NCBI RefSeq assembly: GCF_010015585.1
Contig: NW_022985080.1
Coordinates: forward strand, 1 to 64,000
DNA from: Eremomyces bilateralis CBS 781.70
Taxonomy: Eukaryota > Ascomycota > Dothideomycetes > Eremomycetales > Eremomycetaceae
Direction: 5' to 3'
DNA: 64,000 nt
Shown: positions 61,250-64,000 of the stretch, one piece after another
How the letters are laid out: each line of letters opens with the position of its first letter
Position numbering within the stretch: the stretch's first letter is position 1
Made by a program: the position numbers and the translations under genes
Notes under the pieces: model-generated
The model's database searches: none
Seen by the model: the letters and a program-made list of their open reading frames with translations, nothing else
Told to the model about the DNA's origin: nothing

Positions 61250-62966
61250 ATGTCTATGATCACTGCGGCGACGTGGGTTCCGCGAGGAAGAGCCGCCCAA
61301 TTCCCGCAGAAGTTCGAAATCTCGGAGGAGGAGTACGACCGCATCGGAGAGCTTGCGGATCTCCGTCTGCAGGATGCGCGGGACGATTTAGAGGAGGCCA
61401 AAGCTGGGGATGCAAATGAAGAAGAGGCGGAAGAAGAGGTGGAAAATCAGGAGCCGACGGGTGATGCAGGCACATCGACAAAAGCAAGGTACATTTGCGG
61501 CCTGAGATCCGACAGTCTGAACAGCCTAACTAATTATCGCACAGTGAAGGGGACGATGACCTCAAGGAGTACAACTTGGAGCATTACGATGACGAACCAG
61601 ACGGAGCAGGCGATACGATGGCTATGTTTGGGAACGTCAAAACACTTGCTTTCCACGAGTCGAACGAGGAGGATCCGTACATCACCATCAAAGACGAGGA
61701 TGACCACGACGATGAGCGGGAGGAGTTACAGATTCTTCCGAGCGACAATCTCCTGCTAGCGGCACGAATAGAGGATGATATGGCTCATCTCGAGGTGTAT
61801 ATCTACGAAGACGAGGCGGACAATCTATACGTCCACCACGACCTCATGCTGCCGGATATCCCCTTGGCGGTCGAATGGATCAACTACAGGCCTGGCGGCC
61901 AAACTGAGAACCCGAATGCTGGACGAAGCTTTGTGGCAGTGAGTACGATGGGACCGGATATCGAGCTGTGGGACCTCGACGTAGTCGATGCGATGCTCCC
62001 GGACGTAGTCCTCGGCAAAGGAAAAGAAGACGAGACAACAAAACCGTCGAAGAAGAAGAAGAAGCGACCCAAGCTGTCGAACGACGAATACCACGTCGAT
62101 GCCGTCCTCTCCCTCGCTTCGAATCGCAGTCATCCGAATCTACTCGCCTCCGCCTCCGCAGATCAGACCATCAAGCTGTGGGATCTGAACACGAACACGT
62201 GCGCCAAGTCGTATTCATACCATACCGACAAAGTCTGCTCAGTGGCATGGCATCCGAAAGAGCCGACCGTGCTGCTTTCCGGGAGCTACGATCGGACAGT
62301 CGTCGCGGCCGACATGCGCGCCCCTGAAGCCAAAGCGCCGCGATGGAAGGTGGAAAGCGACGTCGAGAACGTGCGATGGGACCCGCACTCCGACAGCCAT
62401 TTCTACGTAAGCATCCACTATTGACCACTCCTGTCCCGTATACTAACACCGACTAGGTCACCACTGAAAACGGCCTGGTGCATTACCACGACATCCGCTC
62501 CGCCCCAACCGAAACCACCTCGCTCTCCCCCTCCGTCTGGAGCCTCCAAGCCCACGACTCCTCCGTCTCCTCCTTCGACATCAACCCCATCATCCCCGGA
62601 TTCCTCGCCACCGGCTCCACCGACAAGCAGGTCAAACTCTGGAACGTCACGTCGGCCGGGCCGAGCATGGTCGTCTCGCGGGATCTCGGCGTGGGCCGCG
62701 TGTTCGTCACGAGCTTCGCGCCCGATCAGGAGGTCGGGTTCCGGTTGGCGGTCGCGGGGAGCAAAGGGTCGGTGCAGGTGTGGGATACGTCGACGAATGC
62801 GGCGGTGCGGAGGAATTTTGCGGGCAGAGTGGCTGGTATGGGAGACGGGAGTGAGGAGGTTAAGGAGAGGATGGTGGGGAGGAATGATGTGGATGAGGAG
62901 GACTCCGATGACGAGAGGGATGATCCTAACGGCGGATCGGATGGGTACGAGGATATGTCGGAGTGA
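61250..62966 (+). CDS. pwp1: Periodic tryptophan protein 1, WD40 ribosome biogenesis factor
   Basis: Exons 61250-61488, 61545-62406 and 62457-62966 give 536 residues; introns are 56 and 50 nt. The start MSMITAATWVPRGRAAQFP is typical of Pwp1. An acidic stretch follows, then WD40 repeats with IELWDLDV, IKLWDLNT, VKLWNVTS and VQVWDTST ends. A Lys-rich nuclear signal (KKKKKRPK) lies near residue 235. The C-terminus is acidic (EEDSDDERDD). In yeast Pwp1 works in the nucleolus on 25S/5.8S rRNA maturation. The second intron falls inside a WD repeat. The gene shares its promoter with prp16. Confidence 0.95.
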
Positions 62967-64000
62967 ATATTGTAACAACATTTCGGTCTCGCCGGCACCG
63001 ATGAAGCCATGGACCAGACCAGAGGCCCAAATCCCGGACCCTCTTGGCTACATTATTCAATGTCGAATTGTCGATGTGTGTCGTCAGGTGCACGGAACCC
63101 CCCTCCCCCTCCGGACGTCATAATCTTGGCCCTTGGGTTTGTCAAGGTGAATGGGTCACTTCAGGTTAAAATTAGATCGGCATCAATATATCCGTATTGC
63201 GCAAGTGGGGGTTGAGCCTCAAAGATTGGCAATTTGGCAAGCCGGTTTGTTCGTCACTTGATGATAATAATGGAAGCACTTAAATTACCGTCTCTCGATG
63301 TCCTGGAAATCAGTGTATGTATCACCCTGCCCTTGTGCATGGGAGAGGTGAGCGGAGATTAGGTCATTTCCTGTTTTCAGGTCCTATATGTAAATTGCGA
63401 GTTTAGGAGCCTCTCCTCTCCAAGGGGCGGGATGAGAGTAATTGCTCCTGGGTCCTGGCCTGGTATTGTCGTACGAAAGCAATAGATACTCATTGTCCTG
63501 CATTGAGCAGAAAAAGGAAACACAACATTGAGGCTGTCACCATGTTGTGTCACCAGAACGCGAACATGTGGAACACTGTTGCTGGCGACTGGGCAGAGTA
63601 AGATTGCTATGGACTCGCAAATTTGGAAACGAGGAGATTGGAGGATCTGGTTCATGACAAGGACGATAAGAGGATGCCACGTCATAGATTCATCGCGGAC
63701 ATCACGGGGCTAACTGCAGACTGAAATCACTGAATTGACAATGATGTTTTCAGAAACAAAAAAGGCGAAAAAGAAGTTTCATATGTAGGTCTGGTATATC
63801 TCGGTGCCTACCGTATTTAATGATACACATCGACCGAAATGAGCCCCGGCGGCACAGCATATGACAGCCAGCCTGCTTCGTCTTGCAAGTTGGGGAAGCA
63901 TTGAGGTTTGTGAAGTCATGTACTACTGCTGCCAAATCAGTTCCTGCAGTGTCTACCACATACATACAGCAAACAATGTGGATTGTGGACACGACAGAGT
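62967..64000. other. Right-end intergenic region
   Basis: About 1 kb after pwp1 with no gene, RNA or repeat that I can support. ORFs up to about 100 codons on the minus strand lack domains. Confidence 0.45.

Overview
The window is nuclear DNA of a filamentous ascomycete, most likely in the Eurotiales (Aspergillus/Penicillium relatives). The evidence is short 47-95 nt GT-AG introns with CTAAC-like branch points, pyrimidine-rich promoters, and a set of single-copy fungal housekeeping genes whose proteins resemble the Aspergillus versions. I cannot name the species.

Layout. Positions 1-1234 hold the 3' end of a second 1,3-beta-glucan synthase (fks) gene, cut by the window edge and joined just downstream to a broken piece of rpl29. 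From 1.4 to 6.5 kb there is gene-free DNA with a dispersed repeat in inverted copies and a MITE-like element. Then come a complete fks1 (7.37-13.41 kb), lcb1 (serine palmitoyltransferase), rpl29, a hypothetical ORF, a BTB protein, a triple-KH RNA-binding protein and a coiled-coil protein that may be a kinetochore subunit. A gene-poor stretch (24.7-30.5 kb) carries a second MITE-like element. It is followed by a CP2/Grainyhead-type transcription factor, a newly recognised small secreted precursor gene (36.5-36.8 kb, minus), an AMMECR1 protein, a Topors-like RING protein, an amidoligase, gup1, arp4, pup1 (20S proteasome beta-2), nup159, a GH17 cell-wall glucanase, prp16 and pwp1.

The genes mostly serve unrelated basic functions. 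Two act on cell-wall beta-glucan (fks and GH17), lcb1 and gup1 act at membranes, and prp16, pwp1, the KH protein and rpl29 act in RNA processing and translation. Several genes share divergent promoters (KH/coiled-coil, gup1/arp4, pup1/nup159, prp16/pwp1), three of which carry CACGTG motifs.

Most interesting points. (1) An unlisted 78-residue precursor has a signal peptide, one intron, a Lys-Arg site and two copies of the peptide GGVVPFNS. Six of the eight codons differ between the copies, all synonymously. This is the pattern expected for a secreted, processed peptide (pheromone-like or Kex2-processed RiPP-like). (2) A fungal amidoligase lies about 4 kb away. (3) fks-lcb1-rpl29 looks like the survivor of a tandem block duplication whose left copy lost lcb1. 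(4) The complete Fks protein departs from the usual sequence at both classical echinocandin hot-spot regions.
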